In this document: piece by piece, positions 36,458 through 45,777 of the stretch
Layout of the letters: the number at the start of each line of letters is the position of its first letter
Position numbering within the stretch: the stretch's first letter is position 1
Assembly (NCBI RefSeq): GCF_000306235.2
Contig: NZ_AKWZ02000001.1
Location: 62,001-126,000, forward strand
DNA: 64,000 nt
DNA from: Leptospira fainei serovar Hurstbridge str. BUT 6
GTDB taxonomy: Bacteria > Spirochaetota > Leptospiria > Leptospirales > Leptospiraceae
Direction of reading: 5' to 3'
Program-made: the position numbers and the translations under genes
The notes under the pieces: generated by a model
What the model was told of the DNA's origin: nothing
Seen by the model: the letters and a program-made list of their open reading frames with translations, nothing else
The model's database searches: none

Positions 36458-37561
36458 CTATAACTGAATCAACATGTAGCTCGAGTCGTCACGAAATTCA
36501 CGAGTCGGTAACGTGGCTTTAGAATAGACGCGAATGGCTTCCTGAAGCTCTTCGATCGGACGATCTTTTTTGCGTAATTCTTCTAGTTCCGTAAAAAGAG
36601 GACTGGAAAGATTATTCAACAATCCGTCGCTATACAAAAATAATATATCTCCGCTTTGAAAAGGAACTTCGTGCGCCTCAAATTCGAGTTGATCCATGAT
36701 TCCCAATAACTGACCGGACTTTTCCTTTAAGAGAAGCATTCCTTCTTTCCTATATAAAACCGGAAAAGGATGCCCCCCCCTTGCATAAATGAGTCTCTTC
36801 TTTTCGGGTTTTATCACTATGACCGCCGCAGTCAAACTATGAGTTCCGATTTCGGTTGAAAGCTCCTCGTTCATTCTACGCAGTACGTGCGAAGGGTCGT
36901 CCTTTTCCTTGTAAGCTTCTCTCGCGATGCTCGTCATTAAAAGTCCGATCAGTCCGGACGTCACCCCGTGATCTTCTATGTCGCCTAACAACGCCATAAC
37001 GGTTCCATTCGATTTGGAAAGAACATAAAAATCGCCGCTTACAAAGGATGCCGGAGTGTTATCGACCAGCACCTTATACGGCGAAAAATCCGGAATCGAT
37101 AAAATTTTTCGCTGAATCTTGGAAGCAAGACGAAGGTCGCGTAAAATATTCTCATCTCTCGCCTCCTTCTCCTTAACTAAAGTATAATAATCCAAAGCCC
37201 TTTGCACGGCGATTCGAACCGTTTGTAGGGAAAACGGTTTTAAAAGAAAATCGGAGGCTTTATGAGTAAGAGAAGTGACTACGTTATTGATATCCCTCTC
37301 ACCGGTCATCATGATCACCTGCGTTGCCGGATTCAGGTTTTTGAAATACGGTAGGACGTCCAATCCGCTCGTATGAGGCATATGAATATCGAGAAATACG
37401 ATCGGATTCGCTTCTTTCTCGAAATATTCTTTTCCTCGATCCACCGAATCAAAAAAAGTCGAGTTGTATCCTAACTTCTGAAGTAAAACTTCTAGCGCTT
37501 CTCCTACATCACGATCGTCGTCGATGATTAAGATTTCAGGCTTTATGGAAAGTGATGTCAT
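36458..37561 (-). CDS. Response regulator with PP2C-type (SpoIIE/RsbU) phosphatase output
   Basis: The 367-residue protein has an N-terminal receiver domain with acidic IIDDDRD, phospho-acceptor Asp in VFLDIHMP (about residue 58), Thr in MMTGERD and Lys in LLKPF. A short coiled linker (ENILRDLRLASKIQRKIL) leads into a SpoIIE phosphatase domain with SGDFYVLSKSNGTVMALLGDIEDHG, RGGHPFPVLYR and LYSDGLLN. Such proteins dephosphorylate STAS antagonists (RsbV-like) upon phosphorylation of the receiver. Possible substrates in the window are the STAS proteins at 17661 and 1. It overlaps the upstream gene by four bases (ATGA), with AGGA eight bases before the ATG. Confidence 0.92.
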   Translation of the reverse strand: MTSLSIKPEILIIDDDRDVGEALEVLLQKLGYNSTFFDSVDRGKEYFEKEANPIVFLDIHMPHTSGLDVLPYFKNLNPATQVIMMTGERDINNVVTSLTHKASDFLLKPFSLQTVRIAVQRALDYYTLVKEKEARDENILRDLRLASKIQRKILSIPDFSPYKVLVDNTPASFVSGDFYVLSKSNGTVMALLGDIEDHGVTSGLIGLLMTSIAREAYKEKDDPSHVLRRMNEELSTEIGTHSLTAAVIVIKPEKKRLIYARGGHPFPVLYRKEGMLLLKEKSGQLLGIMDQLEFEAHEVPFQSGDILFLYSDGLLNNLSSPLFTELEELRKKDRPIEELQEAIRVYSKATLPTREFRDDSSYMLIQL

Positions 37562-38376
37562 TTTTTGATCCTGGAAAATGCCTTGGACTTGGAAATCTTG
37601 GCAACGGTAGAATCATATTCTTCGTCAAACAAGGATTTTTCTAAATACGTGTTTATGCAGGATACCATTTCGCCATAACTCCATTTATAAACGTTGGAGG
37701 CGATATCGTCCATTATTTCCCCCGAATGAATTGCGCCTGAAAGAGAACGAAGATTTTCTTTCCGAAACGAACGAAGTAACGCTCTGAATTCTCCCTCTTT
37801 TTCCGGATTGAGGAACCGAAAGTTTTTATGGAACAGAACAGCATCGTGAAAATATTCCGGAATATTGAACGCGCCCGCCGCGCCTATTTTACTGGCAAGC
37901 AGACGAATAAAACTAGTGATCTCGTTCATCACATTCAGGCCGGGATATTCCTGGCCTTCAAATAACCGTTTCTTTTCCTTCAATTTTCCTAAACGAACAT
38001 TTTGACTCAACAACCAATCGATATAAACCATCGGGAACGCCTCGCCGACTTTTTTAAAAAGAAAATCGGAAAACTTCAGGCGCATATGCACTAGAACGGC
38101 GTTGTTCGGTGTTTTTATATAAATTCTATTGTCTACTTCCGAAATTCCCTGAATTTCAAGATTTGTCTTATCGAATCCGCGGAAGGCAAGCATCTCGAAC
38201 ATTCCGCTATCCGTCAAAAGTTCGGCGACTTCCTCTTTCGAAAAACGGTTAAAGAGAGTGTCTTCTATTCCGAGATGCGTTTTAAATTCCCGATTAATGT
38301 CGATCAAACCCAGTGCATCTGGATCGATATAATTTTCACCCGCGCCGGATTTATCAGAATTTGAAAAAATACTCAT
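37558..38376 (-). CDS. Uncharacterised conserved-looking cytoplasmic protein
   Basis: I do not recognise this 272-residue protein. It has no signal peptide or membrane segment. It starts with a polar MSIFSNSDKSGAGENYID and contains GIDTLFN-like acidic/aromatic stretches, NRIYIKTPNNAVLVHMRLKFSDFLF (about 83-107) and a helical C-terminal half rich in Phe, Lys and Glu. It is placed between the deacetylase gene (2-bp gap) and the receiver-PP2C gene (4-bp overlap), so the three are surely one operon and probably one function. It may be a partner or sensor of the phosphatase (inference). Confidence 0.72.
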   Translation of the reverse strand: MSIFSNSDKSGAGENYIDPDALGLIDINREFKTHLGIEDTLFNRFSKEEVAELLTDSGMFEMLAFRGFDKTNLEIQGISEVDNRIYIKTPNNAVLVHMRLKFSDFLFKKVGEAFPMVYIDWLLSQNVRLGKLKEKKRLFEGQEYPGLNVMNEITSFIRLLASKIGAAGAFNIPEYFHDAVLFHKNFRFLNPEKEGEFRALLRSFRKENLRSLSGAIHSGEIMDDIASNVYKWSYGEMVSCINTYLEKSLFDEEYDSTVAKISKSKAFSRIKK

Positions 38377-38378
38377 TA

Positions 38379-39371
38379 TTAAATCAGAGAGGCGAATACC
38401 CGGATGGTATTAAAATGAATTCTAACCGTATCATGAAAATTTCTAGCATAGCCTCCCGCCGGGAGAATCACTACCGGAACATCCAACGAATCCGCAAATT
38501 CCTTTACGATCTTATCTCGTTTCTTAAGTCCTTCGAAAGTTAATTTTAAATCGCCGAGCGAATCGTCTTCGAAAGGGTCGGCTCCTGCAAAATAATAAAT
38601 CAAGTCGGGAGTAAAATTAGCCCGAGTCTTATCTAATCCTTGCACTAACGCCTTTAAGTACGTCTTATCGTCCGTGCCGTTATCCAAAGGAATATCAAGA
38701 CTTGAATGCTCCTTCTTCGGATATAACTGCTCCTGATGCATAGAAAAAGTCCATACCGACCGATCGTCTTTAAAAACTTTCGCATTCCCGTTTCCTTGAT
38801 GCAAGTCCAGATCGATATACAATACCTTCTTATCGGGATATTTTTGAAGATATAATTTTGTCGCGACTGCGGCGTCGTTTAAATAACAAAATCCCTCGGC
38901 ACGATCGGGCATGCTATGATGAAATCCTCCGCCGATATGGTACACATATTTGTAATTCTCGGTAGTCTCCGTCGCTAAAATCGTTCCGCCCACTCCTAAG
39001 CAAAAACTGCGAACAATTTCCTTGTTCAAAGGCAGCTCCGAATACATGGTTCGATCCGTATAACGAAGATTCATAAAGTCTGAAAGAAATTCCGGAGTAT
39101 GAACCAAGCTGAGTTCTTCAACTCCCACCGGGGCCGGTTGTAATGCGACTAAACCGGAAAGTTTCGGATCTTCCTTGACTAGGTTGTATATCATCCCGTA
39201 CTTACGAGCAGGGAATACGTGGGCGCCCAAGTCCATATTATATTCCGGATGGTAAATGAGAGCGATCCGTTCTAACTTTTGTCGCAAAGGAGCGTGCCTT
39301 TTTTTTCCCAAGCTTACCCTTCCGTTTCGCCCCGTAAAGAAGGAAATCGCAGTCTTATATACGTCCAACAT
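38379..39371 (-). CDS. Histone deacetylase superfamily protein (acetoin/acetylpolyamine deacetylase-like)
   Basis: The 330-residue protein carries the zinc-dependent deacetylase motifs: HIGGGFHHSMPDRAEGFCYLNDAA (about 145-168, tandem His), LYIDLDLHQGNG (Asp and His zinc ligands), YYFAGADPFEDD (Asp ligand) and LPAGGYA near the end. Bacterial members deacetylate polyamines, acetoin-related compounds or protein lysines; the substrate is not deducible. AGGA lies nine bases before the ATG. Its ATG is only 17 bp from the start of pyk on the other strand. Downstream it is tightly linked to the unknown and PP2C genes. Confidence 0.9.
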   Translation of the reverse strand: MLDVYKTAISFFTGRNGRVSLGKKRHAPLRQKLERIALIYHPEYNMDLGAHVFPARKYGMIYNLVKEDPKLSGLVALQPAPVGVEELSLVHTPEFLSDFMNLRYTDRTMYSELPLNKEIVRSFCLGVGGTILATETTENYKYVYHIGGGFHHSMPDRAEGFCYLNDAAVATKLYLQKYPDKKVLYIDLDLHQGNGNAKVFKDDRSVWTFSMHQEQLYPKKEHSSLDIPLDNGTDDKTYLKALVQGLDKTRANFTPDLIYYFAGADPFEDDSLGDLKLTFEGLKKRDKIVKEFADSLDVPVVILPAGGYARNFHDTVRIHFNTIRVFASLI

Positions 39372-39388
39372 CTCGGAGGTTCCTATTC

Positions 39389-40813
39389 ATGTTTAGCCCG
39401 GAAAAGAAAACAAAAATCGTCTGCACCATCGGTCCATCCTCCTCGGAAGAGTCTATAATCACTTCCCTATTGCGGGCGGGAATGGACATCGCAAGAATGA
39501 ACTTTTCCCACGGCACACACGAAGATCACAAAAAAATCTTCGAGAAACTTCGAAAATGCGAATCCGAATCCGGCGTTCCACTCGGAATCATGGCGGATTT
39601 GCAAGGACCCAAAATTCGAACCGGAAAACTTCGCGTTCCTCAAGTCGAATTGGAAAAAGGTAAGACAATTCGCTTACTCGCAAATCCGGATTACTTAGGA
39701 GACGCGGAAGCTATCGGCACAACCTTTCCCACTTTAATCGAAGACCTAAGAGCCGGCGACAAACTTCTCGTCGATGACGGTAAATTGGTTTTGGAAGTGG
39801 ATTCGAAAACCGACTCGGAAGCCGTTTTAAAGGTTTTAATCGGAGGCGTCTTAAAAAGCAACAAAGGAATCAATTTACCCGGAACGCCTATCTCCGCTCC
39901 GGCGCTCTCCGAGAAGGATCTCTCCGATTTGAAGTTCGCTCTTAGTCTTGGAGTAGATTACGTCGCATTGAGCTTCGTTCGTCGCGCGAGCGACTTAGAG
40001 ATGGCTCGTGAAATGATGAGAGGGACATTGACCGGCCTCATCGCAAAGATAGAAAGACCGGAGGCAATCCGAAACATCGACGAAATTATAGACGCGGCCG
40101 ACGGAATCATGATCGCCCGTGGTGATCTCGGCGTCGAAGTGGAGACGGAAAGAGTTCCGGTTCTACAGAAAGAATTAATTTTTAAGGCCAATCGCGCGGG
40201 AAAACCGGTCATAACTGCGACTCAAATGTTGGAATCGATGGTGGAAAATCCAAGACCGACCAGAGCGGAAGCGAGCGACGTGGCGAACGCGGTCATGGAC
40301 GGTACGGATGCCGTTATGCTATCCGGTGAATCCGCGAGCGGAAAATACCCGGTCGAATCCGCCGAAATGATGGCGAAAATATTAAGGGAAGCCGAGAATA
40401 TCGATCGAATTTACGAGATCCATTGGAATCTAAAAAAATCCGAGTTGGAAGTCGAAAGAGCCGCCTTAGGTTCCGCCGCTCGAGAAATCGCGCATGACAT
40501 TCATGCGAAAGCGATCGTTAATTTTACCAGGAGCGGTTATTCGGCGCTCATCACATCGGAGATGAGGCCCAAGGTTCCTATTCTTTCTTTTACTCCCTAT
40601 CTTGCTACGGCGAGAAAAATGAAACTATATCGTGGAGTTCAGCCTTATGTCATGCCCTTCATGGACACGTTTCAGGATATGATTCGGCACATGGAAACGA
40701 AATTGGCCGAAGATGGAATGCTCGGCCCGGGAGATATCGTAGTGATTCTTTCGGGCGCCCCCGGCGGGCAGGCAAAGTCGGTTGATTTTTTACAAATTTA
40801 TAAAATACGATAA
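39389..40813 (+). CDS. pyk: Pyruvate kinase
   Basis: The 474-residue protein shows TKIVCTIGPSSSEESII, GMDIARMNFSHGTHEDH, ADLQGPKIRTGKL, VDYVALSFVRRASDLE, LIAKIERPEAIRNIDEI, the signature DGIMIARGDLGVEVE, and KPVITATQMLESMVENPRPTRAE. It makes pyruvate and ATP from phosphoenolpyruvate and ADP. The C-terminal domain (from about 345) is intact. GGAGG stands nine bases before the ATG. Because the divergent deacetylase starts 17 bp away, the pyk promoter must lie inside that gene. Confidence 0.97.
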   Translation: MFSPEKKTKIVCTIGPSSSEESIITSLLRAGMDIARMNFSHGTHEDHKKIFEKLRKCESESGVPLGIMADLQGPKIRTGKLRVPQVELEKGKTIRLLANPDYLGDAEAIGTTFPTLIEDLRAGDKLLVDDGKLVLEVDSKTDSEAVLKVLIGGVLKSNKGINLPGTPISAPALSEKDLSDLKFALSLGVDYVALSFVRRASDLEMAREMMRGTLTGLIAKIERPEAIRNIDEIIDAADGIMIARGDLGVEVETERVPVLQKELIFKANRAGKPVITATQMLESMVENPRPTRAEASDVANAVMDGTDAVMLSGESASGKYPVESAEMMAKILREAENIDRIYEIHWNLKKSELEVERAALGSAAREIAHDIHAKAIVNFTRSGYSALITSEMRPKVPILSFTPYLATARKMKLYRGVQPYVMPFMDTFQDMIRHMETKLAEDGMLGPGDIVVILSGAPGGQAKSVDFLQIYKIR

Positions 40814-40867
40814 ACTAAATCCGATTTCTCCGCGAATTTCTTAACGAAACTTTAAAGCAGGGTTCTT

Positions 40868-41737
40868 TTACGCTAAAGGGATCTGCGCGTTTTCGAACTC
40901 TTTGAGTATCTCTCGGGAAATATTGGCCCTTTGATTTCGCTTCTCTTTAATATGCGTCAAATAGCGGAGTGAAAATAAGATTCCGCCTTCCTCGGCGCAA
41001 ATATAAACGATCGGCGTCGTGATCCCTAAACGAACCAGATAATTTTTGGAAAGTTCGCGAGCGGTATAATCGATTTGATGTCGATCGATGATCGATTCGT
41101 TTTTAATGATCGAGTTTAAAATCGTCTCCGCATTTTGCCAATTCGCACCGTGAGGAATTTTTACCCTGAACTCGTCCCAAACGAACCCCATCTTTTCTTT
41201 TACCACATAGACCTTATGCAAAATCACCGAATGATTCGGAATATGGACAAGACGATTCGTCGATTGTTCCGACTTCGGATCGGAACTGAGTTCCATTAAA
41301 GTAAACCGATTGAGGCCGATATTGACCACATCTCCCTTTATCCCGTCCAATTCGATGCGATCCCCGACTTCGAATCCGTTACTTCCGTGAATTAAGAACC
41401 AGCCCACATAGTTCAGAGTGATATCTTTTAAAGAGATGACGATACCCGCTCCGGCAAGGCCCATCACAGTGGGAAGATAGGACAGTCCGGAAAAAATGAT
41501 CGGGAGGAGAGAGATCGCACCCACGACCACAAAGGATATCCGAGTCATTCTACGGCGGTTGTATTGGGCAGAGGCGTCCGTCGGCGGCTTTATCCGATCG
41601 AATAGTAGAACGAAACTCTTATATATTACGACTAGAGAAAAAATGAAATAAACTACTAAGACGAACTCTTGGGAAATAGAGCGGTCCTTTAGTTTCAACA
41701 AATGGAACGGATTGATTAACTCTAAAATTTCTTCCAT
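40868..41737 (-). CDS. MscS-family mechanosensitive ion channel
   Basis: The 289-residue protein has a hydrophobic segment at about 24-45, a second at about 68-90 and the pore-lining helix (VMGLAGAGIVISLKDITLNYVGWFLI, about 92-117). The MscS beta domain follows with FEVGDRIELDGIKGDVVNIGLNRFTL and the LVHIPNHSVI segment, then an alpha/beta C-terminus. Such channels release solutes when the membrane is stretched. It converges with pyk; the 54-bp gap shows no terminator. Its start is 75 bp after aroB. Confidence 0.9.
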   Translation of the reverse strand: MEEILELINPFHLLKLKDRSISQEFVLVVYFIFSLVVIYKSFVLLFDRIKPPTDASAQYNRRRMTRISFVVVGAISLLPIIFSGLSYLPTVMGLAGAGIVISLKDITLNYVGWFLIHGSNGFEVGDRIELDGIKGDVVNIGLNRFTLMELSSDPKSEQSTNRLVHIPNHSVILHKVYVVKEKMGFVWDEFRVKIPHGANWQNAETILNSIIKNESIIDRHQIDYTARELSKNYLVRLGITTPIVYICAEEGGILFSLRYLTHIKEKRNQRANISREILKEFENAQIPLA

Positions 41738-41812
41738 AAGCCGGGAAGGAACAATTTAACCGAAATAGCCCGTTTCGATCAAGGTTATTCTAGCTCGAAT
41801 GGGATTCCTTTT

Positions 41813-42904
41813 TTATAACTTCTTTTGCCTGCGAAACGCTTCGGCAATTTCTCCGAGAGCGACAGGTATGTCCCAAACAGCTTCACCCGGAGATTTTAAC
41901 AAAACGAACCGGACCGAATTACCTACGTTTTTTTTATCATGCAGCGTATGAAGCGCGACCTGTTTGGATTTACTATCATCCCGATACGGCAAATCATAAT
42001 TTTGCAAAATACTCTTAACGAGATCGATAAAAGAAGTGTCGAGACCTTCCTTTTCGGAAGATAAAATCATAGCAGTAAGTAAACCGATTGAAACAGCTTC
42101 CCCATGAGAATATTTTCTATATTTCGTAAGAGACTCTATAGCATGAGCGGTCGTATGACCTAAATTTAAAGTTTTGCGCAGTCCTGTTTCCCGCTCGTCT
42201 TGTCCTACTATTTTGGCCTTAAACCGAACGGACTCGGCGATGAAGTCGTGAAGAACCGAAGACTCGTGATCGTATATTTCCGACCCGTGATTCTTAATCT
42301 TCTCCAAATACTCACCGCCCTCCAATAAGGAATGCTTTACGATTTCCGCCATACCGCATCGCCATTCCTTTCTCGGAAGAGTGGATAAAGCTGAGAATGG
42401 AGCAAATACAAACTCGGGCTGGTAAAATGAACCGATCATATTCTTGCCAAGGTCTGCGTTGACGGCGACCTTTCCGCCGACGGAAGAATCGACGCAAGCC
42501 AATAGACTTGTAGGAATTTGTGCAAACCGCACTCCTCGTAAAAATGTGGATGCGATAAATCCCGCAAAATCTCCGACCACTCCGCCGCCGATCGCGAGTA
42601 TCAAACTTTTACGATCCGCGCCGGAACGAATTAATTGATTATAGACTTCCGCAGTACGCCCGATATGCTTATTCTTCTCACCGCCCCTAATGTAGATCTC
42701 TTGGACCGGTAAACCGATCGTCTGCAACTCTTGATTGTAAAATTTGGAAAAGAGGCCGGCTAGTTTTCGTTCCGTTATTATAAAGACGGAAGAAATCCCG
42801 TTAATATTTAAAATCGATCTCGCCAAACCCTTGAAATCGCGATTCAAAATAATCGGATATTCTTTCGAGGACGTCTTAATTATAATTTCCTGAATCGGAT
42901 TCAT
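41813..42904 (-). CDS. aroB: 3-Dehydroquinate synthase
   Basis: The 363-residue protein has GGEKNKHIGRTAEVYNQLI, SLILAIGGGVVGDFAGFIASTFLRGV, QIPTSLLACVDSSVGGKVAVN, a KNMIGSFYQPE strand, EIVKHSLLEGG and the metal-binding LNLGHTTAHAIE. It converts DAHP to 3-dehydroquinate in the second step of the shikimate pathway. It overlaps the NUDIX gene by four bases. Two later enzymes of the route, aroA and the pheA/tyrA pair, are about 10 kb upstream on the same strand. Confidence 0.97.
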   Translation of the reverse strand: MNPIQEIIIKTSSKEYPIILNRDFKGLARSILNINGISSVFIITERKLAGLFSKFYNQELQTIGLPVQEIYIRGGEKNKHIGRTAEVYNQLIRSGADRKSLILAIGGGVVGDFAGFIASTFLRGVRFAQIPTSLLACVDSSVGGKVAVNADLGKNMIGSFYQPEFVFAPFSALSTLPRKEWRCGMAEIVKHSLLEGGEYLEKIKNHGSEIYDHESSVLHDFIAESVRFKAKIVGQDERETGLRKTLNLGHTTAHAIESLTKYRKYSHGEAVSIGLLTAMILSSEKEGLDTSFIDLVKSILQNYDLPYRDDSKSKQVALHTLHDKKNVGNSVRFVLLKSPGEAVWDIPVALGEIAEAFRRQKKL

Positions 42905-43362
42905 TTATCGTACACCCATTGACTTTTAAGATACGGTGCGGGCTTGAATTTCACCGATGAAAGATAGGATTTGATGTCGGGTCGAATATCCATTTCCTTA
43001 ATGGCTGCGACCGGAAAATATCCGAATCCGGTAATCGCTTTCTCCTTTAAATTCATTTCCGGATCCAATTTTTTCACCTTTGTTAAAAAAACCAATTGTA
43101 TAAGATGACGATTTCCTTTCGGGTCTATGGATTCGTTTAGAAATAGGAAAGAAGCCGAAGTGACGTCGAGTGAAAGTTCTTCCTTCAGTTCTCTCCGCAA
43201 TGCTTCTTCCGCGCTCTCTCCGAATTCGATTCCACCCCCCGGCAATAACCAATAATACGAATCCTTTTTCTTCTGCTGTAAAAGCAGGATTTCTCCCTGT
43301 CTATTCCGGATCAACGCGGCGACCCGGACACGTAAGCCTTTTTTCTTGAAGAAGAATTCCAT
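42901..43362 (-). CDS. NUDIX hydrolase
   Basis: The 153-residue protein has the full Nudix box in GGGIEFGESAEEALRRELKEEL (about 42-63), with REL..EE residues that bind divalent metal. It hydrolyses a nucleoside diphosphate linked to some other group; MutT-like or ADP-sugar substrates are possible. The gene is coupled to aroB by an ATGA-type overlap and lies 13 bp after rnc. Confidence 0.92.
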   Translation of the reverse strand: MEFFFKKKGLRVRVAALIRNRQGEILLLQQKKKDSYYWLLPGGGIEFGESAEEALRRELKEELSLDVTSASFLFLNESIDPKGNRHLIQLVFLTKVKKLDPEMNLKEKAITGFGYFPVAAIKEMDIRPDIKSYLSSVKFKPAPYLKSQWVYDK

Positions 43363-43375
43363 TCGAGTTCGTGAG

Positions 43376-44113
43376 TCAGTCTTTTATTCCGAGGATCTTA
43401 AGCATTTTGCGCGCGGCATCTTGTTCCGCAAATTTCTTATTTCGCCCCGTGCCTTCCGCCTCGTATTTATCCCGAATTCTTACGCTAACAAGAAACGTCT
43501 TCGCGTGGTCCGGTCCTGATTCCTGAATCAATCTATAGGTAGGCAGCAGCTTAAACTTCCTTTGGCATGTTTCCTGGAGAAGAGTTTTGAAATCCTTTAC
43601 AGACTCCATCTTTTCAGGATTTTCCGCAAATGCTATTAAATGATTCAGAATTATTTTTTCCGCAATCTCGAGTCCTTGATCCAAATAGATCGCGCCGATA
43701 AGGGATTCGAAAAGATTTGCGCTTAATTTTTTCTGGCTCGAGCCCTGGCCCTCGCCTTTGCCCAATAATACATGGTCTGACAACTTTAAATGATTGCTAA
43801 CGATATTTAAAACCGCTGTGGAAACTAATTTGGCTTTGAGCCTGGAAAGTTCCCCTTCCGTTGCATGAGGATACTTTCTATACAAAAAACGAGCGACGAC
43901 CAATCCCAATACGGAATCACCCAGAAATTCCAAACGTTCATTATCTTCTTCGAATTCGGAACTTTCATTTTGATACGAACTATGAACGAATGCAAGTTCG
44001 AGTAGCTCCGTTTTCTTGAAACGGATCCCCAACGAGTCGCACAATATTGTCAGGCCTTTCAGCCTTTCGAGCTTGTTAAGTTTCGTTTTAGAAGGTGGAA
44101 TTTTTTTTATCAA
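43376..44113 (-). CDS. rnc: Ribonuclease III
   Basis: The 245-residue protein has the RNase III signature NERLEFLGDSVLGLVVA, a second acidic cluster SANLFESLIGAIYLDQG, and a C-terminal double-stranded RNA-binding domain (FKTLLQETCQRKFKLLPTYRL ... KFAEQDAARKMLKILGI). It processes rRNA and other double-stranded RNA. An N-terminal basic extension of about 20 residues precedes the catalytic domain. The order acpP-rnc is widely conserved. Confidence 0.97.
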   Translation of the reverse strand: MIKKIPPSKTKLNKLERLKGLTILCDSLGIRFKKTELLELAFVHSSYQNESSEFEEDNERLEFLGDSVLGLVVARFLYRKYPHATEGELSRLKAKLVSTAVLNIVSNHLKLSDHVLLGKGEGQGSSQKKLSANLFESLIGAIYLDQGLEIAEKIILNHLIAFAENPEKMESVKDFKTLLQETCQRKFKLLPTYRLIQESGPDHAKTFLVSVRIRDKYEAEGTGRNKKFAEQDAARKMLKILGIKD

Positions 44114-44182
44114 AGGAGTTTGATAAAAGAGGGAAAAAAAGAGAATTCCGAGTTCCCGTAAGAACCCGGAAATCTAGTCAAA

Positions 44183-44416
44183 TTAGGACTTAAGAGCGTC
44201 GATGAATTTGATAACATCGCCGACGGTTTGGATCTTTTCTGCATCCTCGTCGGAAATTTCAACACCGAACTCCTCTTCAAGAGCCATTACTAGCTCAACG
44301 GTATCAAGGGAGTCTGCTCCAAGGTCATCGATGAAGTGCGCTTCGGGAGTGACTTCGGATTCGTCGACTCCGAGTTGCTCAACGATGATGGACTTTATCT
44401 TTTCGAAATCTGCCAT
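44183..44416 (-). CDS. acpP: Acyl carrier protein
   Basis: With ATG 44416 the protein has 77 residues, the normal ACP length. The phosphopantetheine attachment serine is in [20 protein letters not shown] (DSL motif), and the protein is acidic. It carries growing acyl chains in fatty-acid synthesis. An in-frame ATG at 44434 would add six basic residues (MVRRKQ) and is disfavoured. It lies 69 bp before rnc. Its leader is unusually long and AT-rich (44417-44810). Confidence 0.97.
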   Translation of the reverse strand: MADFEKIKSIIVEQLGVDESEVTPEAHFIDDLGADSLDTVELVMALEEEFGVEISDEDAEKIQTVGDVIKFIDALKS

Positions 44417-44810
44417 TTGTTTCCTCCGTACCACCGAAGTGGTATGTAAGTTTTAGTTAGGTTTAGAACTGGGGATTAATTCATCCACCGATTTTTAAAC
44501 ATTTTTATCTGGAAAGTTTTGGCAAGCGTTAACGGATTAGATTCCGAAAAAAACCCGTTAGAAAAGAAAAATCCGAGGAAAAAATTTCGTAAGTGAAAAG
44601 TCACATTTGATCAAAGTTTCTTTCAATAAAATGAGGAACTTATTTTATTCCGGAATTCTAACTTGGAAAACCAAACTAAAATCGAAAATACGAACTTGAT
44701 TTCATTCAAAATTCGCAATGAAACTCTTCTTTCGAACGAACGCTAGGAGAAACTTGCGCATTTAGCTAGACATTCTAACGGCGTTCGCTGTGCATAATGC
44801 AGAAAAACGA
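44417..44810. other. AT-rich intergenic region between acpP and fabG
   Basis: No gene is supported in this stretch. On the minus strand a weak promoter-like pair, TTTCCA and TAAAAT 16 bases apart, lies at 44669-44642. The fabG terminator is at the right end. Nothing else recognised. Confidence 0.4.
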
Positions 44811-44836
44811 AAAAGCCCGGTAAAAACCGGGCTTTT
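44800..44836 (-). terminator. Terminator after fabG
   Basis: AAAAGCCCGGT (44811-44821) and ACCGGGCTTTT (44826-44836) form a perfect 11-bp stem with loop AAAA. On the minus strand it is followed by TCGTTTTTC. It stands 36 bp after the fabG stop, separating fabG from acpP. Confidence 0.9.
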
Positions 44837-44872
44837 GGTTGCGATTTCTTCGTAGAAAAAGCTTCGTTTTTC

Positions 44873-45637
44873 TTACGCTTGAACTCCCGGTAGAAATCCT
44901 CCGCCGTTTACTTCGATCACTTGTCCAGTGATAAAGGAAGAAATATCCGATGCAAGAAAAGCGATCGTATTCGCGATATCTTCGGGTTGTCCGGCACGTT
45001 TCAAAGGAATGGCTGCAATCATCGCCAAACGGAGCTTTTCCGGAATCGCATCGGTCATTTCCGTATGAATGAATCCCGGAGCGATCGCGTTGCAACGAAT
45101 CTTACGGGAAGCCATTTCCAATGCGACTGCCTTCGTAAACCCGATTACCCCGGCTTTGGACGCAGAATAATTGGTTTGGCCGATATTACCGTTCACTCCG
45201 GCAATAGAGGATAAGTTAATAATCGATCCCCCGTTCGGATTCTTTGCCATGAACTTAATGGCGGCTTGAGTGCAATTGAAGGTACCAGTAAGGTTAACGG
45301 CAATAACCGCATCCCATTGCTCTTGCTTCATTCTAAGAAGCAAAGTATCTTTGGTAATTCCTGCGTTATTTACGAGGATATCGACGGAACCGAACGCATC
45401 CACCGTCGCTTGGATACCCGCGTGCGCGGATTCAGTATTTGCAACGTTGACGGAAATTCCGATGGCTTTTACGCCGGTAGCTTTCGCGATTTCAGCAGCA
45501 GTTGCCTTACTCGCTTCTTCGTTCAAATCTGCAATTACAACATTTGCACCGGCTTGAGCCAGTTTAAGAGCGGTTGCTTTCCCAATTCCACGGGCAGACC
45601 CGGTAATAATGGCATTTTTGCCTTTCAGATCAATCAT
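44873..45637 (-). CDS. fabG: 3-Oxoacyl-[acyl-carrier-protein] reductase
   Basis: The 254-residue SDR protein has the cofactor turn ITGSARGIGKATAL, NNAG in VDILVNNAGITK, catalytic Ser in IINLSSIAG, the YSASKAG Tyr/Lys pair, and NAIAPGFIHTEMT. It reduces 3-oxoacyl-ACP with NADPH in fatty-acid elongation. The setting between plsX and acpP supports FabG rather than another SDR. fabD, often found between plsX and fabG, is missing here. Confidence 0.94.
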   Translation of the reverse strand: MIDLKGKNAIITGSARGIGKATALKLAQAGANVVIADLNEEASKATAAEIAKATGVKAIGISVNVANTESAHAGIQATVDAFGSVDILVNNAGITKDTLLLRMKQEQWDAVIAVNLTGTFNCTQAAIKFMAKNPNGGSIINLSSIAGVNGNIGQTNYSASKAGVIGFTKAVALEMASRKIRCNAIAPGFIHTEMTDAIPEKLRLAMIAAIPLKRAGQPEDIANTIAFLASDISSFITGQVIEVNGGGFLPGVQA

Positions 45638-45777
45638 TGGTTTCTTTCCTCACCAGATTCTGCGGTTAGCGTATTTTCGGCTTCCGAGGGGTCAAGGGGT
45701 TTTGCCCGGAAGCATCATTCAAATATCATAAAGAATGATCCCAAAACGGAAAAAGTTCCTTCTTCGCGGGAGGAGAA

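Noticed and set aside
44417..44810. Possible small gene or RNA in the acpP-fabG gap
   Set aside because: No open frame with a ribosome binding site and no tRNA-like cloverleaf; AT-rich sequence typical of a promoter region.
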